Numbered from the stretch's first letter, positions 25,835 to 35,529 are shown. The stretch: DNA of 64,000 nt from Roseomonas sp. (GCA_020249435.1 JADCFQ010000007.1:62001-126000); one strand, 5' to 3'. The notes: generated by a model from the sequence alone, not told the origin. Made by a program: numbers and translations.

Positions 25835-27247
25835 TCAGGTGCTGTCCCGCGCCGCCCGGCGCGGGCGCACCACGGTGACGGAGCATTCCGCCTTTTCCGC
25901 CACCTCGGCGGAAACCGACCCCAACCAGCGCCGCCGGGCAGATGGTGGCCGCGCCGCCAGCAGAATATGATCCACGCGGTTCTCCGCAGCATATTCCAGA
26001 ATGGCGCTGGCAACGCCCACCGCTTCCAGCACGTGGAAGGTGGTGTTTTCCTCTGCCAGGCCAAGCGGCTGGGCCCAATGCTTCAGCGCCGCAATCGCCA
26101 GCGCATGGCGGTTATGCCCTGCCTTATCCGTATCCTCATCAAGGCCGATCAGGCTTGTCTTTTGCACATGCAGGCAGGCGAGGCGCGCTCCTGGCAGGCT
26201 TGGCAGAATGCGGCGCACGGCGTCGCGTAAATTCTCGGCCATCCCCGCTTCCGCTTCGTGCAGATCAACCGCAACCGCAATGATCGGCGCCTGGGATTGT
26301 TGGCGCGCAGCGGAAGATGGCAGGCGAAATACTGGCCGCGCTTCCGGGTTGAAGCGCCGGCGCAAAACCGCAGCCCAGCCATCGCGTTGGCGTTTTGCGG
26401 CGCGCGCCGTCAGCGCCACCTGATCCTGATGCGTCAGGTCGAACGCCAATTGCGCCGCATTCGGGTAGCGCCGCGCAGGTTCCACTTCCAGGCAGCGCAG
26501 GATGATTTCCTGCAGCCATTCCGGGCAATCCGGGCGCAGCGCAATGGGAGGCGCAGGATCGCGCCAGATGCGCCGCTTCAAGCCCTTGAGGCTTTGCGGA
26601 TCGCCAAAGGGGCGCACTCCAGTTGTGAAGAAATACAGCAGGACACCAAGCGCAAACAGATCGCTGCGCGGATCGCCGCGCACGCCCATCACCTGTTCCG
26701 GCGCCATATAGGGCGCGGTGCCATAGGGCAGGCGAAACTCCTCCTGCATCAGATCGGGCAGCTTCGCGTGATGCGCGAGGCCGAAATCCGCCAGCACCAC
26801 CGCGCCATTCGCGCGGCGCAGAATATTGGATGGCTTGATATCCAGATGCACCACATTCTGCCGATGCAGATCATCCAAGGCCAGCGCCACGCCATGGCCA
26901 ATTTCGGCGACGTCTTCAATCGGCAAGGGCAATTGCTTGAGCAAGGGCAGCAAGGATGCGCCTTCGATCCTTTCCATGACGATATAGGGCGTTGCCTCAA
27001 ACCCCTTGGTCGCGACGCAGCGCGGCACATGCGGCCCGCTCAGGCGCGGCAGGATCATCAGCTCCATCTCGAAGGACACAATGGCGGCTGGGTCTTCGCC
27101 TGAGCTGAGCTTGGGCAGCTTCATGAGCATGGGAAGATCTGGCCAATCCGGATGCGTCACCTCATAAAGGCTTGCCATGCCGCCGCGATGCAGCAGTGGG
27201 CCAAGGGTGAAGCCATCAATCACCGAACCAGGGGCGAGTTTTTCCAT
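25835..27247 (-). CDS. Protein kinase fused to a universal stress (UspA) domain
   Basis: A 470-residue fusion. Kinase domain about 10-275: a glycine-rich loop RGGMASLY (21-28), Lys43 of LMKLP, Glu60 in the C-helix, HLDIKPSN (134-141, with catalytic Asp136 and Lys138), DFG at 154-156 and APE at 182-184. The whole catalytic set is present, so it should be active. HRD is replaced by HLD, so the RD-type Arg is absent. A basic linker (280-320) leads to a UspA-like domain (about 321-465: PIIAVAVDLHEAE, then LAARPPSARRRWLGSVSAEVAEKAECSVTVVRP). UspA proteins bind ATP or AMP and respond to stress; the fusion suggests ligand- or stress-controlled phosphorylation. It lies eight bases after a metallophosphoesterase gene on the same strand. 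Confidence 0.88.
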   Translation of the reverse strand: MEKLAPGSVIDGFTLGPLLHRGGMASLYEVTHPDWPDLPMLMKLPKLSSGEDPAAIVSFEMELMILPRLSGPHVPRCVATKGFEATPYIVMERIEGASLLPLLKQLPLPIEDVAEIGHGVALALDDLHRQNVVHLDIKPSNILRRANGAVVLADFGLAHHAKLPDLMQEEFRLPYGTAPYMAPEQVMGVRGDPRSDLFALGVLLYFFTTGVRPFGDPQSLKGLKRRIWRDPAPPIALRPDCPEWLQEIILRCLEVEPARRYPNAAQLAFDLTHQDQVALTARAAKRQRDGWAAVLRRRFNPEARPVFRLPSSAARQQSQAPIIAVAVDLHEAEAGMAENLRDAVRRILPSLPGARLACLHVQKTSLIGLDEDTDKAGHNRHALAIAALKHWAQPLGLAEENTTFHVLEAVGVASAILEYAAENRVDHILLAARPPSARRRWLGSVSAEVAEKAECSVTVVRPRRAARDST

Positions 27248-27255
27248 GATTGGGC

Positions 27256-28002
27256 CTATTCCCCGCGCTTCAGGCGTGCCGCGAGCGCGTCGGGCAGGCC
27301 AGCAGCGCGGATGGCGGCGGCGGCGGCTTCCACATCATAAGCCACGCGCTGCCAGGTGCATTCAGCCGTACCGGTATCCAGAATGCCGTAGCAGGCGGCC
27401 GCATTGCCATCGCGCGGCTGCCCCACCGCCCCCAGCACCGCCAGCCAGCGGCGCGATGCCAGCAACGGCACCGGTTCATTCGCCGGCGGGCGAAAGGCAA
27501 TCGCCTTGCCCGCACCATTCGCGGCGTAAAGCGCCGGGCGATGCACATGGCCGCAAAAAACCATGCCTGCCTTGCTGCCCTTCAGGCTTTGCGCCGCGAC
27601 CTCTGCATCCGTCACATAGGTCCAGCGCGCGGGCGCGGCGGGATCGGCATGCACGAAGTGCACGCCCTCATGTTCGATGGTCATGGGGAGGGCCGCGATA
27701 AAGGCACGTTCATCCCCCGCAAGGCGGCTCTGTTGCCAGGCAATCGCGGCCTCGGCCACGGCATTCATGCCGCTGGGTTTGGCCGACAAGACCGCTTCCT
27801 CATGATTGCCGAGCAGCGCTTCGGCCATGCCGCGCGCCATGAGGTCGCGCATCCGGTCCAGCACCCAATTGGGATCGGCGCCATAGCCCAGCATGTCGCC
27901 AAGAAAGATGATGCGATCAATGCGCTGCCCGCCGAGATGCGCAAGGCAGGCTTCCAGCGCCTGACGATTGGCATGGATATCGGCCAGGATGGCGAAACGC
28001 AT
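27256..28002 (-). CDS. Metallophosphoesterase (YfcE/protein phosphatase-like)
   Basis: A 248-residue two-metal phosphoesterase. The signature residues are all seen: Asp8 and His10 in ADIHAN, Asp36 in FLGDMLGYG, Asn66-His67 in LGNHE, and the C-terminal GHVHRP. The family includes bacterial Ser/Thr and dinucleotide phosphatases. It is transcribed ahead of the kinase-Usp gene (eight-base gap), so the pair could set and remove phosphate on the same target; that link is inference. Confidence 0.86.
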   Translation of the reverse strand: MRFAILADIHANRQALEACLAHLGGQRIDRIIFLGDMLGYGADPNWVLDRMRDLMARGMAEALLGNHEEAVLSAKPSGMNAVAEAAIAWQQSRLAGDERAFIAALPMTIEHEGVHFVHADPAAPARWTYVTDAEVAAQSLKGSKAGMVFCGHVHRPALYAANGAGKAIAFRPPANEPVPLLASRRWLAVLGAVGQPRDGNAAACYGILDTGTAECTWQRVAYDVEAAAAAIRAAGLPDALAARLKRGE

Positions 28003-28071
28003 GGAACCCTCAGGAATATGTCGCGTCGGGGCAGAGCATGGCAGGAAAGCCCAGGCCCGTCTTGCGCGGGA

Positions 28072-28836
28072 TCAAGCGGCGAGGAAGGTTTTGAGCGTCA
28101 CCAGGAAGCCTTCGGGGTTTTCCGCATGCAGCCAATGGCCGGCGCGGGGGATGCTGATGAAACTGATCTGCGGAAACAGCGCGCGAAAGCCTGCGTGGTC
28201 CTCGGCGCGGATATAGGGTGACAGCGCGCCAGCCATGGCGAGTGCCGGGCCAGTGAACCGCGCGCCGGGCGGTGGCGCGAAATCCTCGATCTCCGGCATG
28301 GCGGCGGCGATCTCGGTCAAGCCGATCCGCCAAGCCGGCGGCGTGGCCTCGAAGCGGAGGTTCTGCAACAGAAAGCTCCGAATGGGTGCCTCGGGCACGG
28401 CAGCGCGCAAGGACTGGTCGGCTTCCTGGCGTGTCAGGCCGGCATGAAGTGGCACTGCCTGCATTGCACCCACCGTGGCGCGTAGCGCGGGCGGATAGGG
28501 GCGAGGCGCGATATCCGCCACGATCAGGCGTTCGACCAGGTCGGGCCGCGTGAGCGCCAGCATCATCGCGACCTTGCCGCCCATGGAATGGCCGAGCAGC
28601 GCGGTTCTTTCGATGCCAAGTGCGGCCAGGGTCTCGGCCACATCTTCGGCCTGCGCGGCGTAGCCCATGCCGGGCGCATGGGGGGAGGCGCCGTGATTGC
28701 GCAAATCCAGCGCCACAACGTGATATTCGGCAGCCAGCGCCTTCTGTACCGCGCCCCAATTCCGTGCGGAACCAAACAGGCCATGCAGCAGCACCAGCGG
28801 CTTCCCCTGCCCGGCTTCCAGCGCCTGCAGCCGCAT
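28072..28836 (-). CDS. Alpha/beta hydrolase (YbfF-like esterase)
   Basis: A 254-residue hydrolase. HG at LLHGLFGS (oxyanion hole), nucleophile Ser84 in LLGHSMGGKVAM, and a C-terminal His in RAGHWLHAE complete the triad, with the acid likely in IRAEDH. The layout fits the YbfF/esterase group acting on short acyl esters or CoA thioesters. Its start is directly after the stop of the EamA gene upstream, so the two are one transcript. Confidence 0.85.
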   Translation of the reverse strand: MRLQALEAGQGKPLVLLHGLFGSARNWGAVQKALAAEYHVVALDLRNHGASPHAPGMGYAAQAEDVAETLAALGIERTALLGHSMGGKVAMMLALTRPDLVERLIVADIAPRPYPPALRATVGAMQAVPLHAGLTRQEADQSLRAAVPEAPIRSFLLQNLRFEATPPAWRIGLTEIAAAMPEIEDFAPPPGARFTGPALAMAGALSPYIRAEDHAGFRALFPQISFISIPRAGHWLHAENPEGFLVTLKTFLAA

Positions 28837-29694
28837 CTATTCCGACGCCGCCAGCACGACCGAAGCCACGATCAAGCCGCCGCCCAGCATCATATCCCAG
28901 CCAAAGGGCTCACCGAGCCAAAGGGTGGAGACAAATACCCCAAAGGCCGGCACCATGAGAAAGGCCACGGAGGCCACCGCGCCCGGTAGGCGTCGCCCGA
29001 CCTCCAACACGCACCAAGTGCCGATCGGCGCCACAATCAGCCCAATATAAAGCAAATACGGCCAGGCGGAGGGGCCGATGGTCATCGGTCGTTGGCTTAC
29101 TAACGCAAAGGGCAGGATGACCAGCGAGCCAATTGTAAATGCCCAGGGTAGCAAATCGAACATTGGCGATTTGGGCGGAAAGCGTCGCGTGACAATGATA
29201 GCGATGCTCCAGAGAAGCGCGGCCAGGATAAGCATCGCATGGCCAAGCACCTGATCATGCGATGCCCAGTCCACTGACCAGGGACCGGCCAGCGCCAAAA
29301 TGCCCGCCAAGCCAAGAAAGGCGGCAAACCAGCGCCGGGCGGACACCCTCTCGCCCATCACCAACATAGATAAGGGAATGAGCCAATAAGTCACAACGGC
29401 AGAAATAATGGCGGTGCGCCCGGCTTCCACCAGATCCACGGCGGCATGGGCGAGCACGAAAAAACCACCTAATTGTAGAATTCCAACAGCAAAAACTGTG
29501 GGCAGATCTTCGCGCTTTGGTCCATGCAAGCGCCCAAGCACCAACAGCAAAAGGGACGCGGCCACTGCAGCAAGCGCAGCTCGCCCAAAGCCAAACCACA
29601 TAGGACAAGCATCGGCCAAAGCTGCCTTGGTGATGGGCCAAGCACCGCCAAACAGCAGAATGGCGAAAAACAGCAGATGTAGCGATGATTTCAT
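28837..29694 (-). CDS. EamA/DMT-family transporter
   Basis: A 285-residue, ten-segment drug/metabolite transporter, with two EamA repeats (the first around FGGAWPITKAALADACP, the second ending in SVAFLMVPAFGVFVSTLWLGE). The start MKSSLHLLFFAIL at 29694 is preferred; the longer frame extends into non-coding sequence. It probably exports an amino acid or small metabolite. It abuts the hydrolase gene (28836) without a gap. Confidence 0.84.
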   Translation of the reverse strand: MKSSLHLLFFAILLFGGAWPITKAALADACPMWFGFGRAALAAVAASLLLLVLGRLHGPKREDLPTVFAVGILQLGGFFVLAHAAVDLVEAGRTAIISAVVTYWLIPLSMLVMGERVSARRWFAAFLGLAGILALAGPWSVDWASHDQVLGHAMLILAALLWSIAIIVTRRFPPKSPMFDLLPWAFTIGSLVILPFALVSQRPMTIGPSAWPYLLYIGLIVAPIGTWCVLEVGRRLPGAVASVAFLMVPAFGVFVSTLWLGEPFGWDMMLGGGLIVASVVLAASE

Positions 29695-29817
29695 CGCGTA
29701 ATGGCGTGCCCCCAAGCCCAATTCTCAAAGGGGTTTCGCCCAAGGCGCGACTCCCTCACAGCCATACAAGCCTATTTGTTGTGGGTTGGAAAATAGGTTT
29801 TTGATTGTCAGGCAGCG

Positions 29818-30003
29818 CTAGCCGTTGCCCGTCCAGCGGCGCGGCCCATGGCCGGGCAGAAAACCGCGCCGCAAGAGCAGCATCAGCGCCCCGGCGAGGA
29901 ACAAAACGCCCGCCCCTGCTGTCAGCGCCCTGCCCGCCCCACGCGGCTGGCGCCAGAGCAATAGCGCGCAGGCAAAGGCCGCGAGAAGCAGCAGATAAAA
30001 CAA
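29818..30003 (-). CDS. Small two-segment membrane protein
   Basis: A 61-residue protein with two hydrophobic segments (about 3-16 and 27-43, TAGAGVLFLAGALMLLL) and a basic tail (RRGFLPGHGPRRWTGNG). It starts with TTG nine bases after the quinone oxidoreductase stop on the same strand, so it is likely co-transcribed. No family is recognised. A shadow ORF is not excluded. Confidence 0.45.
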   Translation of the reverse strand: MFYLLLLAAFACALLLWRQPRGAGRALTAGAGVLFLAGALMLLLRRGFLPGHGPRRWTGNG

Positions 30004-30012
30004 GTGCCGCGC

Positions 30013-31017
30013 CTAATCCGCCACCTTGAGCATGATCTTGCCGATATGCGCACTGCTTTCCATGAGCCGATGCGCCGCCGCCGCTTCCGCCAGCGGGAAG
30101 GTCTGGAAAATACGCGGGCCGGCCTTCCCGGCTTCCAGCAAGGGCCAGACCTTTGCAGCCAAGGCGGCTGCGATCTCCCCTTTCTCGGCAGTGGTGCGCG
30201 GGCGCATGGTGCTGCCCGTGACCGTGAGGCGCTTGACCATGATCGGGCGGAGATCGGCTTCTGTCTTGAAGCCACCCAGGAAGGCGATGATCACCAGGCG
30301 CCCATCGCGCGCCAAGCTTTTCAGGTTGCGCGCGAAGTAATCAGCGCCGACCATATCCAGGATCACATCCACGCCCCTGCCATCGGTCAGGCGCTTCACC
30401 TCCTCAGCGAAATCATGGGTGCGATAGTCAATCGCGGCATCAGCGCCCAATTCCAGACAGGCAGCGCATTTCGTGGCATTGCCGGCGGTGGTGATGACCC
30501 GCGCACCGAATGCCTTGGCCAATTGAATGGCGGTAACGCCAATGCCGGAAGACCCGCCATGGATCAGCACTGTCTCCCCCGCCGCAAGCCGGCCATGGCC
30601 GAACAAATTGGCCCAGACGGTGAAATAGGTCTCGGGCAGGGCCGCCGCGTGCAAAGCGTCATAGCCCTTGGGCCAGGGGAGCGTTTGCGCCTCAGGCGCT
30701 ACGCAATATTCGGCATAGGCGCCACCATTGGTCAGCGCACACACGCGATCCCCAATGCGGTAGCGCGTGACGGAGGCGCCCAAAGCCACAACCTCACCGG
30801 CGCATTCCAGGCCGATGATGGGTGAGGCGCCGGGGGGCGGCGGGTAGCTGCCTTCGCGCTGCGCCACATCGGGGCGATTGACGCCCGTTGCCATGATTCG
30901 GATCAGCACCTCATCCGCCGCCGGAGTGGGCAGCGCGGTTTGCGCGGGGACCAGAACCTCCGGCCCACCGCCCTTGCCATGGTCAATGAAATTCATGGTC
31001 GCGGGTAGTTGGGTCAT
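30013..31017 (-). CDS. NAD(P)H quinone oxidoreductase (PIG3/zinc-free MDR family)
   Basis: A 334-residue medium-chain reductase. The Rossmann motif [19 protein letters not shown] lies near 153-171, with [12 protein letters not shown] and [18 protein letters not shown] in the catalytic domain. No zinc Cys cluster is seen, so it belongs to the QOR/PIG3 group, reducing quinones or enones with NADPH. On its strand it lies after the Bug receptor at 31077 and the CoA transferase, but a terminator separates them. Confidence 0.87.
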   Translation of the reverse strand: MTQLPATMNFIDHGKGGGPEVLVPAQTALPTPAADEVLIRIMATGVNRPDVAQREGSYPPPPGASPIIGLECAGEVVALGASVTRYRIGDRVCALTNGGAYAEYCVAPEAQTLPWPKGYDALHAAALPETYFTVWANLFGHGRLAAGETVLIHGGSSGIGVTAIQLAKAFGARVITTAGNATKCAACLELGADAAIDYRTHDFAEEVKRLTDGRGVDVILDMVGADYFARNLKSLARDGRLVIIAFLGGFKTEADLRPIMVKRLTVTGSTMRPRTTAEKGEIAAALAAKVWPLLEAGKAGPRIFQTFPLAEAAAAHRLMESSAHIGKIMLKVAD

Positions 31018-31037
31018 GGTCCTGGTCCTCTAGGTGC

Positions 31038-31068
31038 AAAAAAAGTGGGCGAGAACTGACCCCCGCCC
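31038..31068 (-). terminator. Terminator downstream of the Bug receptor
   Basis: On the minus strand GGGCG and CGCCC (31064-31068 and 31047-31051) form a short stem with a 12-base loop, followed by AC and seven T (31038-31044). The stem is only 5 bp, but the T-run is strong. Confidence 0.55.
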
Positions 31069-31076
31069 GCGCGGCA

Positions 31077-32057
31077 TCAATTCGGCTTAATGCCGGCAGC
31101 GCGAATGATCGGCTCCCACTTCGCCATCTCAGACGCAAGGAAGCGCGCGGCACTTTCCGGCGTGCTGTCCGTGGTAACCTCCATGGTCATTTCCGCGAGC
31201 TTATTCTTCACGCTCTCCTGCGACAGGGCGCGGTTATAGGCGGCATTGATCGCCTGCACCGTCGCAGCAGGTGTGCCCGCCGGCACCAGCGCCATATGCC
31301 AAGTGTAAGCCTCATACCCCGCGACGCCGCCTTCAATGAAGGTTGGCAATTCGCGCGCATAGGGCATGCGGTCCTTGGTGCTGATGGCGAGTGCGCGCAA
31401 TTCGTCGCGCTGCATATAGGGCAGCGCCGCCGCTGCGACATCGAGCATGATGGGAATGCGCCCGGAAAGTACCTCCGGCATCGCCGCCGATGACCCGCGG
31501 AAGGGAATGTGATTGGCCTTGAGCCCGCCCGCCATATGGAGAAAAAGCTCACTCGCCAAATGCACCGCGCCGCCATTGCCGCTGGAGGCATAGTCATATT
31601 TGCCGGGGTTCTTGCGCAGCAGGTCAATCAGTTCCGGCAGGGTGCGCGCCGGCAAATCCTTATTGACCAGCATGATCATCGGGATCTGGCCGATATAGGC
31701 AACCGGCGTGAAATCCGCGACCGGGTCAAAGGGCAGGCGGTCAAACAGTGCACGCAAACAGGCATGGGCAATGGTGGTGTAAAGGATGGTCTGCCCATCC
31801 TTCGGCGCCTTGCTGACCAGATCCGTGCCGATCACCACACCCGAACCGGTGCGGTTTTCGACCACCAGGCGAGAGGGCAGGAATTTCGATTTTTCATCCG
31901 CCAGCAGACGCGCCGGCACATCGGTAGGGCCACCAGCAGCGAAGGGCACCACAATGCGCCCTGGCCCGCTCGGCCAGGTTTGTTGGGCCAAGGCGGGCTT
32001 GGCGAAAGGTGCCAGCGCTGCGGCGCCAGCCAGGCCCAGAACATCACGACGTTGCAT
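31077..32057 (-). CDS. Bug/TctC-like carboxylate receptor
   Basis: A 326-residue Bug receptor. MQRRDVLGLAGAAALAPFAKP is a Tat-like signal, cleaved near ALAQQTWP. Family motifs: GRIVVPFAAGGPTDVPARLL, VVENRTGSGVVIGTDLVSKA and YASSGNGGAVHLASELF. ATG 32057 gives the signal peptide; the frame is open beyond. It follows the CoA transferase gene by 74 bases, so it may supply the acid that the transferase activates. Confidence 0.88.
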   Translation of the reverse strand: MQRRDVLGLAGAAALAPFAKPALAQQTWPSGPGRIVVPFAAGGPTDVPARLLADEKSKFLPSRLVVENRTGSGVVIGTDLVSKAPKDGQTILYTTIAHACLRALFDRLPFDPVADFTPVAYIGQIPMIMLVNKDLPARTLPELIDLLRKNPGKYDYASSGNGGAVHLASELFLHMAGGLKANHIPFRGSSAAMPEVLSGRIPIMLDVAAAALPYMQRDELRALAISTKDRMPYARELPTFIEGGVAGYEAYTWHMALVPAGTPAATVQAINAAYNRALSQESVKNKLAEMTMEVTTDSTPESAARFLASEMAKWEPIIRAAGIKPN

Positions 32058-32131
32058 GGAAATCCCCCTTGTTGATTTGAGATGACTTGAAATTGGCAAG
32101 GCCGGGCGCGTCTTCCAGCCCCCTGCCCTGC

Positions 32132-33259
32132 CTATCCGCCAAATTCCGCGCGAATGGCCGCGGAATGCTCACCAAGTCGCGGCACCGGCCCCAAGGTGCG
32201 CGCGCCATCCGATAACTTCGCCGGCGGCGCGCCGACCTTGATCGAGCCTTTTTCGGTCTCCACCGCGACGCGCCTGAGCGCCGGATGGTCGCGCAAGCCG
32301 CCGCAATCATTGATGAAGCCAAAGGCCGTATTGGCGCGGCGGAGTTTGGCGGCGCATTCCTCGCGTGTCAGGGCAGCGAAGACCTTGCCGATATGTCCAT
32401 CAACCATGGGGCGATTGGCGACGCGTTCATTATTGACGCGAAAGCCCTCGCGCTGCGGCAGATCGGGTTCATCCAGGAAATGCGCGCAGAAGCCGGCCCA
32501 TTCACGTTCATTCTGGATGGCAATCAGCACATCAGCGCCATCCTTGGTGGTGAAGGCGCCATAGGGGCAGATGGAAGGATGCGCCATGCCGATGCGGGGC
32601 GGATTCTTGCCCGTGCCTTCATATTGCAGCAGCGGCACCGTCATCCAATCCGCCATGCCGTCAAAGAGCGAGACAGCAATACCCTTGCCCTTGCCGGTAA
32701 TGCCGCGATCAATCAGCGCTTCCAACACCGCCGCATAGGCATGCATGCCGCAGGCGATATCGCAGGCCGAAACCCCAACCCGCCCCGGCCCTTCCGCGCG
32801 GCCCGTGACGTAAGCCAAACCACTTTCCGCCTGCACCAGCAGATCATAGGCCTTCATGGTTGCGTAATCGCCTTCCTCACCATAGCCAGAAATATCCACG
32901 GTGATCAGGCGCGGATGGCGCGCGCGCAATTGCGCCGAACCGAAACCCGCCCGCGCCATGGCACCTGGGGCCAGATTCTGGATGAAGACATCCGCCTTGG
33001 CGATCAGTTTTTCCAACAGTGCCTTGTCGTCCGGCTGTTTGATATCAAGGCAAAGACTTTCCTTGCCGCGATTGAGCCAGATGAAATAGCTCGATTGCCC
33101 ATTCGCCACCGCATCATAGGCGCGGGCGAAATCGCCTTCCTGCCTTTCGATCTTGATGACGCGCGCCCCGGCATCCGCCAGCCGAGACGCGCAATAGGGC
33201 GCGGCAACCGCCTGTTCCATCGAAACGACGAACAGGCCCTTCAAGGGCTGGGATGCCAT
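32132..33259 (-). CDS. Family III CoA transferase (CaiB/BaiF)
   Basis: A 375-residue CoA transferase. The N-terminal LKGLFVVSMEQAVAAPYCASRLADAGARVIKIER and NRGKESLCLDIKQPDDKALL are the family hallmarks, and the catalytic Asp is in MKAYDLLVQAESGL (about 151). It moves CoA between carboxylic acids by a ping-pong route. The start overlaps the acyl-CoA dehydrogenase stop by one base (TGATG), so acid activation and oxidation are coupled. Likely substrates are short dicarboxylic or branched acids; not specified by the sequence. Confidence 0.89.
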   Translation of the reverse strand: MASQPLKGLFVVSMEQAVAAPYCASRLADAGARVIKIERQEGDFARAYDAVANGQSSYFIWLNRGKESLCLDIKQPDDKALLEKLIAKADVFIQNLAPGAMARAGFGSAQLRARHPRLITVDISGYGEEGDYATMKAYDLLVQAESGLAYVTGRAEGPGRVGVSACDIACGMHAYAAVLEALIDRGITGKGKGIAVSLFDGMADWMTVPLLQYEGTGKNPPRIGMAHPSICPYGAFTTKDGADVLIAIQNEREWAGFCAHFLDEPDLPQREGFRVNNERVANRPMVDGHIGKVFAALTREECAAKLRRANTAFGFINDCGGLRDHPALRRVAVETEKGSIKVGAPPAKLSDGARTLGPVPRLGEHSAAIRAEFGG

Positions 33260-34428
33260 CAGTAGGACCGCGGCATGCCGAGCACATGCTCGCCCACATA
33301 GCTCAGCACCAGGTTGGTGCTGATCGGCGCCACCTGATAGAGCCGCGCTTCGCGGAACTTACGCTCCACATCATATTCCTCGGCAAAGCCGAAGCCGCCA
33401 TGGGTTTGCACGCAGGCTTCCGCCGCAGCCCAGGCTGCATCGGCGCCGAGCATCTTGCCCATATTGGCTTCCTCACCGCAGGGGAGCCCCGCTTCGAATT
33501 TGGCAAGGCCCTTTTGGATCAGCGCTTCGGCAGCGCGCATCTGCGCATAGGCCTTGGCGATCGGGAATTGTACGCCCTGGTTCTGACCGATGGGCCGGCC
33601 GAACAGCACGCGCTGCTTGGAATAATCCACGGCCTTGTTGATGAACCATTTGGCATCACCAATGGTCTCGGCCGAAATCAGCAGGCGTTCGGCATTCATG
33701 CCATCCAGGATATACCGGAAACCCTTGCCTTCCTGGCCGACCATATTCTCGGCCGGGACTTCCATATTGTCGAAGAAGACCTCGCAGGAATTATGGTTCA
33801 TCATGGTGCGGATCGGGCGGATGGTGAGACCATTGCCGAGCGCCTTTTTCATATCCACGATGAAGGTGGAAAGCCCATCGGTGCGCTTGGCGACCTGATC
33901 GCGCGGCGTGGTGCGCGCGAGCAGCAGCATCAGATCGGAATGCTCTGCCCGGCTGGTCCAGATCTTCTGGCCATTGACGATGTATTTGTCGCCCTGCTTT
34001 TGCGCGAAGGTGCGCAGGCTCGTGGTATCCGTGCCGCTGGTCGGTTCCGTCACGCCAAAGGCTTGCAGGCGCAATTCGCCGGTGGCGATTTTCGGCAGGT
34101 ATTTCTGCTTCTGCTCGGGGCTGCCATGCTTCAGGATGGTACCCATGATGTACATCTGCGCATGACAGGCGGCAGCATTGCAGCCGGTCGCGTGGATTTC
34201 TTCCAGGATCGCGGCGGCAGCGGAAAGCGGCAGGCCAGACCCGCCATATTCTTCCGGGATTAGCGCGGCCAGCCAGCCGGCATCGGTCAAAGCCTTGACG
34301 AATTCACTCGGGTAGCCGCGGCGCGTGTCGAGTTCGCGCCAATATTCGCCGGGGAAGCGGGCGCAGAGCTTGCGCACCTCCTCACGGATTTCGGCATGGG
34401 CTTCCTGGGAATGCTGCATATCCATCAT
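33259..34428 (-). CDS. Acyl-CoA dehydrogenase
   Basis: A 389-residue FAD enzyme. Seen: AFGVTEPTSGTDTTSLRTFA (FAD loop), GQKIWTSRAEHSDLMLLLART, GKGFRYILDGMNAERL, and the C-terminal AAEACVQTHGGFGFAEEYDVERKFREARLYQVAPISTN part with QTHGGFGFAEEY. The catalytic Glu is likely in AEEYDVER. It acts on the CoA thioester made by the co-transcribed CoA transferase, forming an enoyl-CoA. Confidence 0.89.
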   Translation of the reverse strand: MMDMQHSQEAHAEIREEVRKLCARFPGEYWRELDTRRGYPSEFVKALTDAGWLAALIPEEYGGSGLPLSAAAAILEEIHATGCNAAACHAQMYIMGTILKHGSPEQKQKYLPKIATGELRLQAFGVTEPTSGTDTTSLRTFAQKQGDKYIVNGQKIWTSRAEHSDLMLLLARTTPRDQVAKRTDGLSTFIVDMKKALGNGLTIRPIRTMMNHNSCEVFFDNMEVPAENMVGQEGKGFRYILDGMNAERLLISAETIGDAKWFINKAVDYSKQRVLFGRPIGQNQGVQFPIAKAYAQMRAAEALIQKGLAKFEAGLPCGEEANMGKMLGADAAWAAAEACVQTHGGFGFAEEYDVERKFREARLYQVAPISTNLVLSYVGEHVLGMPRSY

Positions 34429-34490
34429 CTTGCTCCGGTTTTGGGTCGGATTAGGGCGAGCCGGTCACGCTTGCAAGATGATGAGGTGCT

Positions 34491-35474
34491 TCAATCCACG
34501 GTCGCGCCGGAACGCCGCACCACCTCGGCCCAACGGGCGATATCGCGCGTCAGAGTTTCGCGGAATTGCTCGGGCGAATTGGGCGCGGCGGGGGGCGTGA
34601 TGGCCTGATCCTGCACCAGCCAAGTGCGGAATTCGGGCGTTGCGATGATGCGATTCACCTCGGCATTCATGCGCCGCAGGATCGGGTCCGGCAGGTTCGC
34701 CGGGGCCAGGATGGCGTACCAAGTGCTGGTATCCATGGGCGGCGTGCCGCAAGCTTCGGCGACCGTGGGCACATCCGGCAGCGCCGCAAGCCGCGCCGGG
34801 CTCATCACCGCCAAGGGGCGCACCTGGCCCTGACGGATCGGCCCCATGGCAGCGCCGGATTGGTTGAAGAACAGGTCCGTATCGCCCGCGAGCAAGGACG
34901 CCATGGCGCCCGGCTGGCCGCGATAGGGCACATGCAGCAGGTCAAGATTGGCCGTGATGGCGAATTGCACCCCGGCCAAGTGGGTGGAGGCGCCATTGCC
35001 AGTGGACCCGAAGGAGACCGCCTGGGGCCGCGCCCGCGCCGCTGCCAGCACCTGCGCGCAATTCTGGAATTGCGGGCGCTTATCGGTGCTGACGATCATG
35101 ACATTGGGCACATCGCCAAGCAGCACCACGGGGGTGAAATCCCGCTGCACGTCAAAGGGCAGGTTTTTGTAGAGCGCGGCGTTGATCGCATGCGTGCCCG
35201 CCGTGCCGAAATAGAAGGTATAGCCATCTGGCCGGGCCTTCGCGACAAAATCAGACCCGATATTGCCCCCCGCGCCGGTGCGATTATCCACCACCACAGG
35301 CTGGCCCAGCGCGCGGGAGAGCGGTTCCGCCAGGCGCCGCGCATAAATATCCGTGCCCGCCCCATTCGGAAAACCACCCATCAGCGTGATTGGACGATTG
35401 GGCCATTCGCCCTGGGCCAGGGCGGGCGAGGCGATCAGGCCGGCCATAAGGGCTGCAAGCAGGCGAAAGCGCAT
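34491..35474 (-). CDS. Bug/TctC-like carboxylate receptor
   Basis: A 327-residue Bug receptor. Signal MRFRLLAALMAGLIASPALA is removed before QGEWPNRPITLMGGFPNGAGTDIYARRL. VVVDNRTGAGGNIGSDFVAKA and SFGSTGNGASTHLAGVQF are the binding-site signatures. ATG 35474 is preferred since the residues upstream are not signal-like. It lies 62 bases ahead of the acyl-CoA dehydrogenase. A divergent racemase-like gene starts 55 bases from it. Confidence 0.87.
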   Translation of the reverse strand: MRFRLLAALMAGLIASPALAQGEWPNRPITLMGGFPNGAGTDIYARRLAEPLSRALGQPVVVDNRTGAGGNIGSDFVAKARPDGYTFYFGTAGTHAINAALYKNLPFDVQRDFTPVVLLGDVPNVMIVSTDKRPQFQNCAQVLAAARARPQAVSFGSTGNGASTHLAGVQFAITANLDLLHVPYRGQPGAMASLLAGDTDLFFNQSGAAMGPIRQGQVRPLAVMSPARLAALPDVPTVAEACGTPPMDTSTWYAILAPANLPDPILRRMNAEVNRIIATPEFRTWLVQDQAITPPAAPNSPEQFRETLTRDIARWAEVVRRSGATVD

Positions 35475-35529
35475 GGTTTGAAACTCCCCGGGATTGTTGG
35501 CGGGCAGTTTAACCATCTAAGCTTCAGGA

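Noticed and set aside
29771-29797. A CCTATTT/AAATAGG dyad after the small membrane protein
   Set aside because: The T-run follows on the plus strand, where no gene ends, so it is not a convincing terminator.
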